From Acidobacteriota bacterium (lineage in GTDB: Bacteria > Actinomycetota > Actinomycetes > Actinomycetales > Micrococcaceae), in NCBI GenBank assembly GCA_019352125.1, contig JABBNV010000067.1, positions 1 through 9,419 on the forward strand: a stretch of 9,419 bases of DNA. Direction: 5' to 3'. A program made the position numbers and the translations under genes. The notes beneath the pieces were generated by a model. The model saw only the letters and a list, made by a program, of their open reading frames with translations. It made no database searches and was not told the origin of the DNA. This document shows, one piece after another, positions 1-6,359 of this stretch (positions within the stretch are counted from its first letter, which is position 1; each line of letters starts with the position of its first letter).

Positions 1-9
1 CACAATTTG

Positions 10-375
10 TGGAGATGGGGGGAATTGAACCCCCGTCCGATGTCGTGTTAGCAGGGCTTCTCCGGGCGCAGTTTGCGTCAGGATTTCTCGGCCCCAGCCC
101 TCTTGCAAACAAGTGGCTGACCCAGGCCCAGCCGTCTAAAAGTCCCAGAAGCTCCAACGGCAAGAGCTTCCAGCAGTGGCTATCTAAATGACGCCAGTAT
201 CGGGGGCGATAGCAACCTCCGGCTGACGGACTGTCTTACTGCTTAGGCAGCAAGAGCGAAGTCAGTGCGCTTAGAATCGGCACTTATAGTTTTGCAGACA
301 GCGTTTACGAGATAATTCTGCATCCTCGGCCCGCTTCACCTGCCGCGACAAACATCGTCGAAACCAGTCATCCCC
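10..375 (-). ncRNA. ssrA: tmRNA (transfer-messenger RNA), trans-translation
   Basis: This RNA rescues stalled ribosomes together with SmpB: its tRNA-like end accepts alanine and its internal reading frame adds a degradation tag. On the minus strand the 5' end GGGGATGACTGG with GGTTTCGAC at about 375-355 is the conserved tmRNA start. The 3' end is a T arm (GGGGG, TTCAATT loop, CCCCC) followed by CATCTCC. GGGGATG (375-369) pairs with CATCTCC (17-11) over seven pairs, with a G-U wobble at the third pair, the alanyl-tRNA synthetase identity element. The tag frame lies at 281-243. The region between tag and T arm has the size expected for the pseudoknots, which I did not fold in full. The discriminator A is at position 10 and is followed by CAA, so CCA is not encoded and must be added after transcription. 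Encoded length is 366 nt. The 5' end is normally made by RNase P. Its partner smpB lies about 2.3 kb upstream. Confidence 0.97.
243..281 (-). other. tmRNA tag-peptide reading frame
   Basis: The frame inside ssrA starts at the resume codon GCC (281-279) and ends at TAA (245-243). It reads ADSKRTDFALAA. The ALAA end is the usual signal for ClpXP-type proteolysis, and the ADS...DxALAA pattern is typical of actinobacteria. On a stalled ribosome the preceding alanine is supplied by the charged tmRNA itself, so the added tag would be A-ADSKRTDFALAA. There is no start codon or Shine-Dalgarno sequence because translation switches in from the truncated message. Confidence 0.95.
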
Positions 376-445
376 TTATTGAGTTATCAATCCACTAAGT
401 CTACCTCCGAAAGGACCAGAGGTTGCATTCCGCCCACTCGAGGTC
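376..445 (-). promoter_or_regulatory. Likely ssrA promoter region (weak motif match)
   Basis: The 70-bp gap between the GH3 stop codon and the tmRNA 5' end has no visible terminator hairpin. On the minus strand it contains GATAAC (388-383), matching TATAAT at four of six bases and lying seven bases before the mature tmRNA 5' end. A -35 box at 17-18 bp spacing would be only TTCGGA or TTTCGG, a poor match. tmRNA is usually strongly transcribed from its own promoter, so I infer one here, but the motif evidence is thin. Confidence 0.35.
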
Positions 446-1765
446 CTAACTATTGGGCAACAACTGGGACGCCTGCTTGGCCTGAAGCATCTTTAGCGCG
501 GCCTGATCAACGACGGCGGCGAAGGCCGGGTCCGCTTGATATCTGGCCACGAGCCCTTGGTACAGGGCTGGCAAGGTGGACTGATTGGTGCACAGGGCCA
601 GCGTCCCGCCAGCGGCGATAAAGTCTGCCGCGCGCTCGGTGGCAGGAAATGGCGAGAGCTGCCGTGCATCGCACATGTCATCAGAGACGATCACTCCCTG
701 AAACCCCAGGTCCCCTCGAACCATATTGCGCATCATCAATGACGAAAACGGGGCAATATGATCCGGATCAATCTGTGGGTAATATGCGCTGGACATCATG
801 AGCCAGCTCTTACCGTCCTTGATGACTGCGCGAAAGGCAGCCACGGCGGGGTCATTGCGTACCGTAACAGAGTCAGTGACAGCAGTCGTGGTGTCCGTAT
901 TGGCGTTGACCCGCCCTAGGTTGGGAAAGTGCTTGGCAGTGGGCACAATCCCCGCAGAACTCAGCCCGGCTGCGAAGGCTGCGGCGTGGCCAGCCACCGC
1001 CTGAGGCGTGTACCCGTATTCGCGCCCAAAGACGCCAATGGGTGGGTTGGTGCTGGCTGCTGCGGGACCGGGAACTGTGTCCGCCACCGGGGCAAAGTTG
1101 ACATTCACGCCCGCTGAGGCCAATTCGGCGCCCCAAATGTGCGCGGCATTCTGCAGAGCCGCAGGGGCCATGGTGCCTTGGTCCAGTGCCGAGGGGATAG
1201 CCGAAAATCCAGGTCCGGCAAGGATCTGTACGGCGCCGCCCTCTTGGTCCGTGGCCACGAATGGTTTTATTCCGGCGCTCGCTGCCGTCACGGTTCCGTT
1301 GAGCTGCTCCACCCGTGCCTTGATGGTGGCTGCCCCGGCGGAGGAATGTCCCTTGAGAAATACGTTCCCCACATGCAGTGCACTGAGATCATTCAGCGCG
1401 GGCGCATCAAGGCCGTTCGCAGGGCTGCTCACCATCAGCACTTGGCCCACCTTTTGTTCCGGCGTCAGCGATGCGAGTGCTAGTTCCGCGGGGCTCTTGG
1501 TGACAGTCGGCGTGGGCGTAGCTGTCGGCGTGGGCGTGGGCGTCGGCGTTGGAGTAGGCGATGGTGTCGCGGAGGGTGATGCACCTACCGCGCTCGATGC
1601 GATTGCTGTACCGGAAGTAGCGGGTGCCGCAGAGTGCCTACCGCCAAAGAGGGCATGGGCGTTGAGCGAAACTGCCACTACCAAAATTGCTACTACCCCG
1701 GCGGCCAGGGCCGCCCATTTCCAGTGACGAGCACGCTGCACGTAGTTCAACTCCTTTGATGGCAT
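446..1765 (-). CDS. Secreted/anchored glycoside hydrolase family 3 protein (NagZ-like, degenerate dyad)
   Basis: This is a 439-residue family-3 glycoside hydrolase related to beta-N-acetylhexosaminidases (NagZ), which trim N-acetylglucosamine from cell-wall fragments. Residues 17-37 form a hydrophobic signal or anchor segment. A Pro-Thr linker follows at 67-87 and the catalytic barrel runs from about 95 to 430. Family landmarks are ATDQEGG (171-177), NFAPVADT (223-230), KHFPNLG (278-284) and GVIVSDDM (357-364), with Asp362 the likely nucleophile. NagZ usually has KHFPGHG followed by an Asp-Ser-His acid/base dyad; here the stretch is KHFPNLG...NTDTTT, so that histidine is absent. No lipobox cysteine is seen, so the protein is probably membrane-anchored or released. 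Start: ATG at 1765 has only weak SD sequence upstream, whereas AAAGGAG inside codons 3-5 sits 9 nt before an in-frame GTG at 1741. That start gives a shorter, more normal signal-peptide N-terminus and may be the true one. Activity and substrate are not certain. Confidence 0.9.
   Translation of the reverse strand: MPSKELNYVQRARHWKWAALAAGVVAILVVAVSLNAHALFGGRHSAAPATSGTAIASSAVGASPSATPSPTPTPTPTPTPTATPTPTVTKSPAELALASLTPEQKVGQVLMVSSPANGLDAPALNDLSALHVGNVFLKGHSSAGAATIKARVEQLNGTVTAASAGIKPFVATDQEGGAVQILAGPGFSAIPSALDQGTMAPAALQNAAHIWGAELASAGVNVNFAPVADTVPGPAAASTNPPIGVFGREYGYTPQAVAGHAAAFAAGLSSAGIVPTAKHFPNLGRVNANTDTTTAVTDSVTVRNDPAVAAFRAVIKDGKSWLMMSSAYYPQIDPDHIAPFSSLMMRNMVRGDLGFQGVIVSDDMCDARQLSPFPATERAADFIAAGGTLALCTNQSTLPALYQGLVARYQADPAFAAVVDQAALKMLQAKQASQLLPNS
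1505..1567 (-). repeat. Pro-Thr linker encoded by imperfect 6-bp tandem repeat
   Basis: The DNA repeats units close to CCNACN on the coding strand and encodes alternating Thr-Pro (residues 67-87 of the GH3 protein). It links the membrane segment to the catalytic domain, as such linkers often span the cell wall. Changes in number of six-base units would stay in frame and only alter linker length. Confidence 0.8.
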
Positions 1766-1784
1766 CCAACCAGCCTAGGCGTTT

Positions 1785-2666
1785 TTAGCTAAACCGGCGA
1801 AGATGCTCGGCGCTGAGCCGGTCCATTTCCTCATCGCTGATGGCGTCAACGTCTGCCCGCTCGCGCTTGTCCGTCCGGGAAAAGCGCATGAACATCAGGA
1901 CAATGATCGGAACATCTGCAACCTCGCAAATAAACCACAGCCAATCGCCGGCCAGTTGCTGGTCCCGCAAGGGGTTGGGGAACCACCCTGGCAGGGGAAT
2001 ACCCAAGGGCCCTCTTCCATCCAGGACATGCTCGTTCAGTCGGAGCAAAATGCCGGGAACCGCGTCAGCCACCAGCTCTATAAAAGCAAACACAAACTCC
2101 AGCATCATGATCGACGTCGTTGTCCGTGTTCCAGCTTCCGTCACCGGAAGAACCAGCAACAGGCCCAACAACGGCACAAAAACAGTGAGTAGCCCTTCAA
2201 TGAAGGGGTCGATGCGTGCAATGCCAGCAAGTGGCGTGAGCATCATGGAGAAAATCACCACACTCACCAACGGGGCCACCACAGCGTTGCCGAAGAACCG
2301 CATAGGCCAGTGCGCAGCCTTGGCCAAATGTTCTGCCGCGGGCGTGTTCGCGAGCGCCGCTTTTGCCAGTCCCAGTGGCTCTCCGAGCGACAACAAAATG
2401 GGAACCACAAACAACATGAGGGCTAACCGAATAGAAAACGCCCAGCGCAATTGGGCGGAGTATGTGCCCAAAAAGCCAAAGGAGATAACGGCAAAGAGTC
2501 CCAGCCCCAGCGCGTAGAAAGAGGCAATGCGCCAGCCAACCCAACGGTGTCCGTTGGCTGCAGCAGCGCGGAGCCCCCACCCATAAGCGATGCCGAGGAC
2601 GGCCAACAGCCCTGCGGCCCACGGGTCGAAGGAAAAGGTACTGAAAAATTCTCCCAGCGGTGGCAC
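1785..2666 (-). CDS. CtaG-like (Caa3_CtaG family) seven-helix membrane protein
   Basis: This 293-residue integral membrane protein resembles the cytochrome c oxidase assembly factor family Caa3_CtaG, known from Bacillus CtaG, which is needed to make cytochrome caa3. About seven transmembrane helices can be read, near 16-33, 47-67, 78-97, 125-145, 157-175, 188-208 and 240-262. They are followed by a charged cytoplasmic tail (263-293). The best family signature is DQQLAGDWLW (235-244) leading into the last helix. The family's usual histidines in the HMxQHM segment and in the HExxH-like helix are absent: the matching stretches read WAFSIRLALMLFVVP (75-89) and LLTVFVPLLGLLL (159-171). A copper or haem role therefore cannot be assumed. 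The GTG start (2666-2664) directly follows the smpB TAA stop, suggesting translational coupling, and the gene ends 19 bp before the GH3 ATG. A diverged paralogue with another role in membrane or respiratory assembly is possible. Confidence 0.75.
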   Translation of the reverse strand: MPPLGEFFSTFSFDPWAAGLLAVLGIAYGWGLRAAAANGHRWVGWRIASFYALGLGLFAVISFGFLGTYSAQLRWAFSIRLALMLFVVPILLSLGEPLGLAKAALANTPAAEHLAKAAHWPMRFFGNAVVAPLVSVVIFSMMLTPLAGIARIDPFIEGLLTVFVPLLGLLLVLPVTEAGTRTTTSIMMLEFVFAFIELVADAVPGILLRLNEHVLDGRGPLGIPLPGWFPNPLRDQQLAGDWLWFICEVADVPIIVLMFMRFSRTDKRERADVDAISDEEMDRLSAEHLRRFS

Positions 2667-3137
2667 TTAGCCGCGATTCTTTTCCCGCATGGCACGCAAA
2701 GCCTCGCGGGTATCCTGCTGCTCCCGCAGCGTCTGCCTCTTGTCGTAGTCCTTTTTACCCTTGGCAATCGCGATTTCTACCTTGGCCCGACCATCCAAAA
2801 AGTACAGTTGAAGGGGCACAATAGTGAACCCGGACTCGCGCGTCTTGTGCGAAATCTTGTCCAGCTCCTCGCGGTGGAGCAGCAGCTTACGACGTCGGCG
2901 GGCAGAGTGATTGGTCCAGCTACCGTTCAGGTATTCCGGGATGTAAACGGCCTCAAGCCACAACTCGTCCCCGTAGAAGGTGGCAAAGCCGTCAACCAAG
3001 GATGCCCTGCCCTCGCGAAGCGATTTCACCTCGGTGCCCATGAGGGCCAGCCCGGCTTCAAAGGTATCCAAAACAAGATAGTCATGCCGGGCCTTCCGGT
3101 TGGTGGCCACTATCTTCTGGCCACTTTCTTTAGGCAC
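2667..3137 (-). CDS. smpB: SsrA-binding protein SmpB
   Basis: SmpB is the obligate protein partner of tmRNA: it binds the tRNA-like domain and places its C-terminal tail in the empty mRNA channel of a stalled ribosome. The 156-residue length is normal. Recognisable features are the N-terminal IVATNRKARHDY (9-20), FEAGLALMGTEVKSLREGRASL in the OB-fold core (about 26-47), and the lysine/arginine-rich C-terminal tail containing KGKKDYDKR (125-133). The start is GTG at 3137-3135, supported by GAAGGAG seven bases upstream. A strong hairpin lies only about 30 bp before the start, so expression may depend on read-through or on a promoter inside the preceding gene. The downstream CtaG-like gene begins immediately after the TAA stop. 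Confidence 0.97.
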   Translation of the reverse strand: MPKESGQKIVATNRKARHDYLVLDTFEAGLALMGTEVKSLREGRASLVDGFATFYGDELWLEAVYIPEYLNGSWTNHSARRRRKLLLHREELDKISHKTRESGFTIVPLQLYFLDGRAKVEIAIAKGKKDYDKRQTLREQQDTREALRAMREKNRG

Positions 3138-3164
3138 GGGACTACTCCTTCAACGGCCGAAGCC

Positions 3165-3209
3165 TGAGAAAACTGTTGGAGGCGGGAAGATTCCTGCCTC
3201 CAACAGTTT
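3165..3209 (-). terminator. Strong intrinsic terminator/hairpin after the M23 gene
   Basis: A perfect 14-bp inverted repeat has arms AAACTGTTGGAGGC (3170-3183) and GCCTCCAACAGTTT (3196-3209), with a 12-base centre. In the minus-strand transcript it lies 12 bases after the M23 stop codon and runs into TTTTCTC, as expected for a rho-independent terminator in that direction. There is no T run on the plus-strand side. Because smpB starts just downstream, it could instead act as a leaky terminator or an RNA-stability and processing hairpin. Confidence 0.85.
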
Positions 3210-3221
3210 ACAACGCTGGTT

Positions 3222-4634
3222 CTAGAGCAACGTCATCGGGTCAACGGGCCGACCGTTGAGCCACGTTTCGAAATGTGCGTGGCACCCAGTGGAGTTTCCC
3301 GTACTGCCGGTGTAGGCAATCAACTCCCCCACATTCACGTGCTGCCCAGCAGAAACCGTCACGGAAGTGTTGTGGTAATAAACGGTCGTCAGGGCATTGC
3401 CCTGGATGACCCCATGGCTAATCATCACTGTGTTGCCGCCACCCAAGTTGGTCCAGCCCGCCACAGTCACAGTGCCAGCAGCCGGAGCATACACGGGGGT
3501 GCCACACGGTGCGCCGAAGTCAATTCCCGTGTGCAGGTAGGAGCCGGTGCCGTTGAAGTCAATGGTTCCCGCCGGAACAGTGCGCCAACCCCATCCGGAG
3601 GTGATGCCAATGTTGGAAGCAAAGGGGTGCCGCAAACCAAAAGCGGACGGATTACCGGGTGGCGGGGCCACGTAGTTGTGATTCCCCGCAGCAGCAGCTG
3701 CCGCGGCCGCTGCAGCAGCTGCAGCCTTACGCTCGGCTTCTTGCCGCGCCGCAATCTCCGCAGCTACTTGATCCTGCTGTGCCTTCACCTGGGCCAAGGC
3801 TGCCTGAATTTGCGGCTTCTTCGCATTGAGCTCAGAACTCAGTGCGCTGGTGTCTGCAATGAGCTTGTCAACCGATGCCTTTTTGGCGGAGGCAGCATCA
3901 CGGGCACTTTGCTCCGCAACCAGCGCCGCGTCGGCCTGTGCCTTGAGATCCTTGATTTCGGTCTCGACGGCGGTCAAACGCGCCTGAGAGTTAACGTCAG
4001 TAGCACTTTGGGTATTGAGCTTGTTCAGCGCGGCGGTTTGGGCTCGCATAGCTGAATCTGCCAAATCCATGGAGGAGGCCAAGGAACCCGCTCCGGTGGA
4101 GCCGAAGAGCAGGCTCAAATTGGTGGGCACTCCGCCGGATTTGTATGACTGCGCCGCAATTTGGCCGATGATTTTTCGAGTGTCCGCAATCTGGGCTTTA
4201 TCAGTGGAGATCTGAGAGGTGATCTTCTCTTTGCTCTGCTGCGCAAGGTCCACTCGGGTAGCCAGGGCCTCAGCAGCGGCCGTAGCCTGCGCCACCTTGG
4301 TTTGAGCATCTGCCAGCGCCTGCTGGGCCCCCGGCAACTGCCCCTGATACAACGTCAGGTCTGCTGCGGACTTGGCAATGCCTGCATCCACAAATTCAAG
4401 CGAGGACGCAACGTCATTTGCCTGATTCTGAAGAGCCTGAGCCTGATCGTCCAGAGAGTCAGCCCGCACAGGACTTGGGCCAGCCACGAGAAAAGCACCT
4501 GCCAACGCGGCCACTACAGCGGTGCTCAACACGCCCCGTGCAAAACGACCGATCCGCCCACTGGGACGCCCATGCTCGCCACGGGGCTGACCAACGGGGC
4601 AAAGGATGGGTTGTGCGGATCCTTGAGCTGTCAT
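3222..4634 (-). CDS. Secreted coiled-coil M23 (LytM) peptidoglycan endopeptidase, probable FtsEX partner
   Basis: This 470-residue exported cell-wall hydrolase has a long N-terminus with a hydrophobic signal segment (about 33-52) and a likely cleavage site near VRA-DS (56-60). Long helical, coiled-coil-prone stretches run from about 60 to 165 and 185 to 316, ending in a run of 13 alanines (304-316). The M23 domain covers about 335-470. Zinc ligands are His368 and Asp372 (HTGID) and His454 of CHAHFE; His421 (YYHN) and His452 are the expected catalytic histidines, so the enzyme should be active and would cut peptide cross-links. ATG 4634 lies 2 bp after the ftsX stop, with AAGGTG as ribosome binding site inside the end of ftsX. 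FtsEX complexes elsewhere control coiled-coil hydrolases outside the membrane (EnvC, PcsB, RipC). By shape and position this protein is the probable counterpart here, though the interaction is inferred. Confidence 0.92.
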   Translation of the reverse strand: MTAQGSAQPILCPVGQPRGEHGRPSGRIGRFARGVLSTAVVAALAGAFLVAGPSPVRADSLDDQAQALQNQANDVASSLEFVDAGIAKSAADLTLYQGQLPGAQQALADAQTKVAQATAAAEALATRVDLAQQSKEKITSQISTDKAQIADTRKIIGQIAAQSYKSGGVPTNLSLLFGSTGAGSLASSMDLADSAMRAQTAALNKLNTQSATDVNSQARLTAVETEIKDLKAQADAALVAEQSARDAASAKKASVDKLIADTSALSSELNAKKPQIQAALAQVKAQQDQVAAEIAARQEAERKAAAAAAAAAAAAAGNHNYVAPPPGNPSAFGLRHPFASNIGITSGWGWRTVPAGTIDFNGTGSYLHTGIDFGAPCGTPVYAPAAGTVTVAGWTNLGGGNTVMISHGVIQGNALTTVYYHNTSVTVSAGQHVNVGELIAYTGSTGNSTGCHAHFETWLNGRPVDPMTLL

Positions 4635-4636
4635 GG

Positions 4637-5551
4637 CTACACCTTAAGGTATTTGCGAAGGGTCAGCAGCGAGGAAACGCCTGCCAACAAGATGCCCAAC
4701 AAAATCAATACTGGGGCCACCAGTAGCGCCTGGTTGGCTGAGATAAACGCCGTGTCACGGTATTGCTGAGCCAGGTTGTCTTCGACAAAGAACTTGGCAA
4801 CCAGCCACAGCGTGGTGGATGCCAACACCGCGCCAATGACGGCGGCGATCACCCCCTCCAGCACAAAGGGCAATTGGATCACTGCCTTGGACGCACCCAC
4901 CAGACGCATAATTCCCGTCTCACGACGGCGGGAGAAGGCAGAAAGGCGGATGGTCGTGGCAATCAATAGGACTGCACAAACCACCATCAGCGCTGCGATG
5001 CCCACAGCCACAACGGACGCACCGTTCATCACAGAGAATAGCTTCTCCAGCAACTGACGCTGATCCACCACGGAATCCACGCCTGGAACGGAGGAGAAGG
5101 ACTCGTTAATAATCTGGTACTTCTCTGGGTTGACCATGTTGATGCGGAAAGAGGAGGGCAGCTGATCTGCGCTAACAGAGTCAACGATGGGTGAGTTGGC
5201 GAACTGTTCCTTGAAGTGCTTGAGTGCATCCGCCTGAGACTCGTAGTTTGAGCTGTTGACGTATTGCTTGATCGCGGGCGAGGACAGCAGTGATTCGATG
5301 TTCTTTTTCTGCTCGTCCGTTACCGGCCCAGCAGCGCAATTGGGTGACGACGAATTATCGCTACACAGGAAGACGGCCACCTGGACCTTGTCATACCAGT
5401 AGCCCTTCATCTGGGTGATCTGCATCTGGAGCAACCCAGCCGCGCCCACAAAGGTCAGCGACACGAAGGTCACCAAAATAACGGAGACAACCATGGACAA
5501 ATTTCGGCGGAGACCGCTTCCGATTTCGCCGAGCACAAACGCGAGTCTCAT
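4637..5551 (-). CDS. ftsX: Cell division ABC transporter-like membrane protein FtsX
   Basis: FtsX is the membrane half of FtsEX, which passes the ATPase cycle of FtsE to a cell-wall hydrolase during division. The 304-residue length fits actinobacterial FtsX. The first helix lies at about 20-41, followed by a large extracellular domain (42-178), then three helices near 179-201, 229-251 and 276-294 with a cytoplasmic end at LRKYLKV. SRRRETGIMRLVGAS (207-221) is the conserved loop that couples to FtsE. Two extracellular cysteines, Cys63 and Cys72, are close enough for a disulfide. The ATG at 5551 overlaps the ftsE stop by 4 bp (ATGA), and GGAGG upstream is a good ribosome binding site. The extracellular domain is the expected contact for the downstream M23 hydrolase. 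Confidence 0.96.
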   Translation of the reverse strand: MRLAFVLGEIGSGLRRNLSMVVSVILVTFVSLTFVGAAGLLQMQITQMKGYWYDKVQVAVFLCSDNSSSPNCAAGPVTDEQKKNIESLLSSPAIKQYVNSSNYESQADALKHFKEQFANSPIVDSVSADQLPSSFRINMVNPEKYQIINESFSSVPGVDSVVDQRQLLEKLFSVMNGASVVAVGIAALMVVCAVLLIATTIRLSAFSRRRETGIMRLVGASKAVIQLPFVLEGVIAAVIGAVLASTTLWLVAKFFVEDNLAQQYRDTAFISANQALLVAPVLILLGILLAGVSSLLTLRKYLKV

Positions 5552-6321
5552 TTGTTGCCCTCCGCTTCGTTAGCTGAGCCAACTTCGGAAACGCGAGGAC
5601 CGTCGTCGTGCTTCTGAGCTGAACTCACCACAGGGATCATAGAGGTGTACAAGGCCTTGGCCTCATCACGAACAATGACGCCGTTGCGCAGCTCAATGAC
5701 ACGCTTGCGCATGGAATTCACAATGTCATCATCGTGGGTGGCCATCACCACGGTGGTTCCGTTCTGGTTGATCTTGTCCAGCACCTTCATGATGCCGAGG
5801 CTGGTGGTGGGGTCCAGGTTTCCGGTGGGCTCATCAGCCAGCAGAATGCCAGGTCGGTTCACCACAGCGCGAGCAATGGCAACACGTTGCTGCTCACCAC
5901 CGGAGAGCTCGTGGGGCATGCGGTTCTCTTTGCCTTCCAGTCCCACGGTTTTGAGGACTTCCGGCACAGTTTCCCGAATGATCCCCCGACTCTTGCCAAT
6001 CACCTGCATTGCAAAGGCAACGTTGGCAAAAACTGTCTTCTGCGGCAGGAGGCGGAAGTCCTGAAACACCACGCCGATTCCGCGACGCATCTTGGGCACA
6101 CGCCAGCTCGAAATATTGGCCACGTTTTGGCCAGCCACATAGACGGCGCCACGGGTGGCCCGATCCTCTTTGAGGACCAGTCGGAGGAACGTTGATTTTC
6201 CGGATCCGGAAGCGCCAACCAGGAACGCAAATTCGCCGCGATCTATCTCCAATGAAATGGAGTCGAGAGCAGGGCGACCCTTCGAATCATAGATTTTCGT
6301 GACGTTGTCGAATCTAATCAT
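5548..6321 (-). CDS. ftsE: Cell division ATP-binding protein FtsE
   Basis: This cytoplasmic ABC ATPase drives FtsX. The core motifs are all intact: Walker A GASGSGKST (36-44), Q-loop Gln87 in VFQDFR, signature LSGGEQQ (139-145), Walker B ILLADE (159-164), D-loop GNLD (167-170) and H-loop His196. At 257 residues it is about 30 longer than the roughly 220-230 of E. coli and mycobacterial FtsE. The extra is a hydrophilic C-terminal tail (about 226-257, rich in Ser, Asp, Glu, Lys). The start at ATG 6321 fits the family N-terminus (MIRFDNVTKIY), but no clear Shine-Dalgarno sequence precedes it. It is the first gene of the ftsE-ftsX-M23 unit and overlaps ftsX by 4 bp. Confidence 0.97.
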   Translation of the reverse strand: MIRFDNVTKIYDSKGRPALDSISLEIDRGEFAFLVGASGSGKSTFLRLVLKEDRATRGAVYVAGQNVANISSWRVPKMRRGIGVVFQDFRLLPQKTVFANVAFAMQVIGKSRGIIRETVPEVLKTVGLEGKENRMPHELSGGEQQRVAIARAVVNRPGILLADEPTGNLDPTTSLGIMKVLDKINQNGTTVVMATHDDDIVNSMRKRVIELRNGVIVRDEAKALYTSMIPVVSSAQKHDDGPRVSEVGSANEAEGNK

Positions 6322-6359
6322 GACTGTGAATAACCAAACTGTCTGAACCCATAACAGTA

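Noticed and set aside
9..621. Small plus-strand frames across ssrA and the end of the GH3 gene
   Set aside because: They read through the antisense of a structured RNA and a conserved coding region; no coding signal of their own.
1008..1727. 239-codon open frame on the plus strand opposite the GH3 gene
   Set aside because: It mirrors the Pro-Thr repeat as a Val-Gly run, has no recognisable domain, and lies wholly opposite a clear GH3 gene. It is a GC-driven shadow frame.
2451..3167. 238-codon open frame on the plus strand across smpB and the CtaG-like gene
   Set aside because: Opposite two supported genes, with no family resemblance and no promoter or ribosome binding site.
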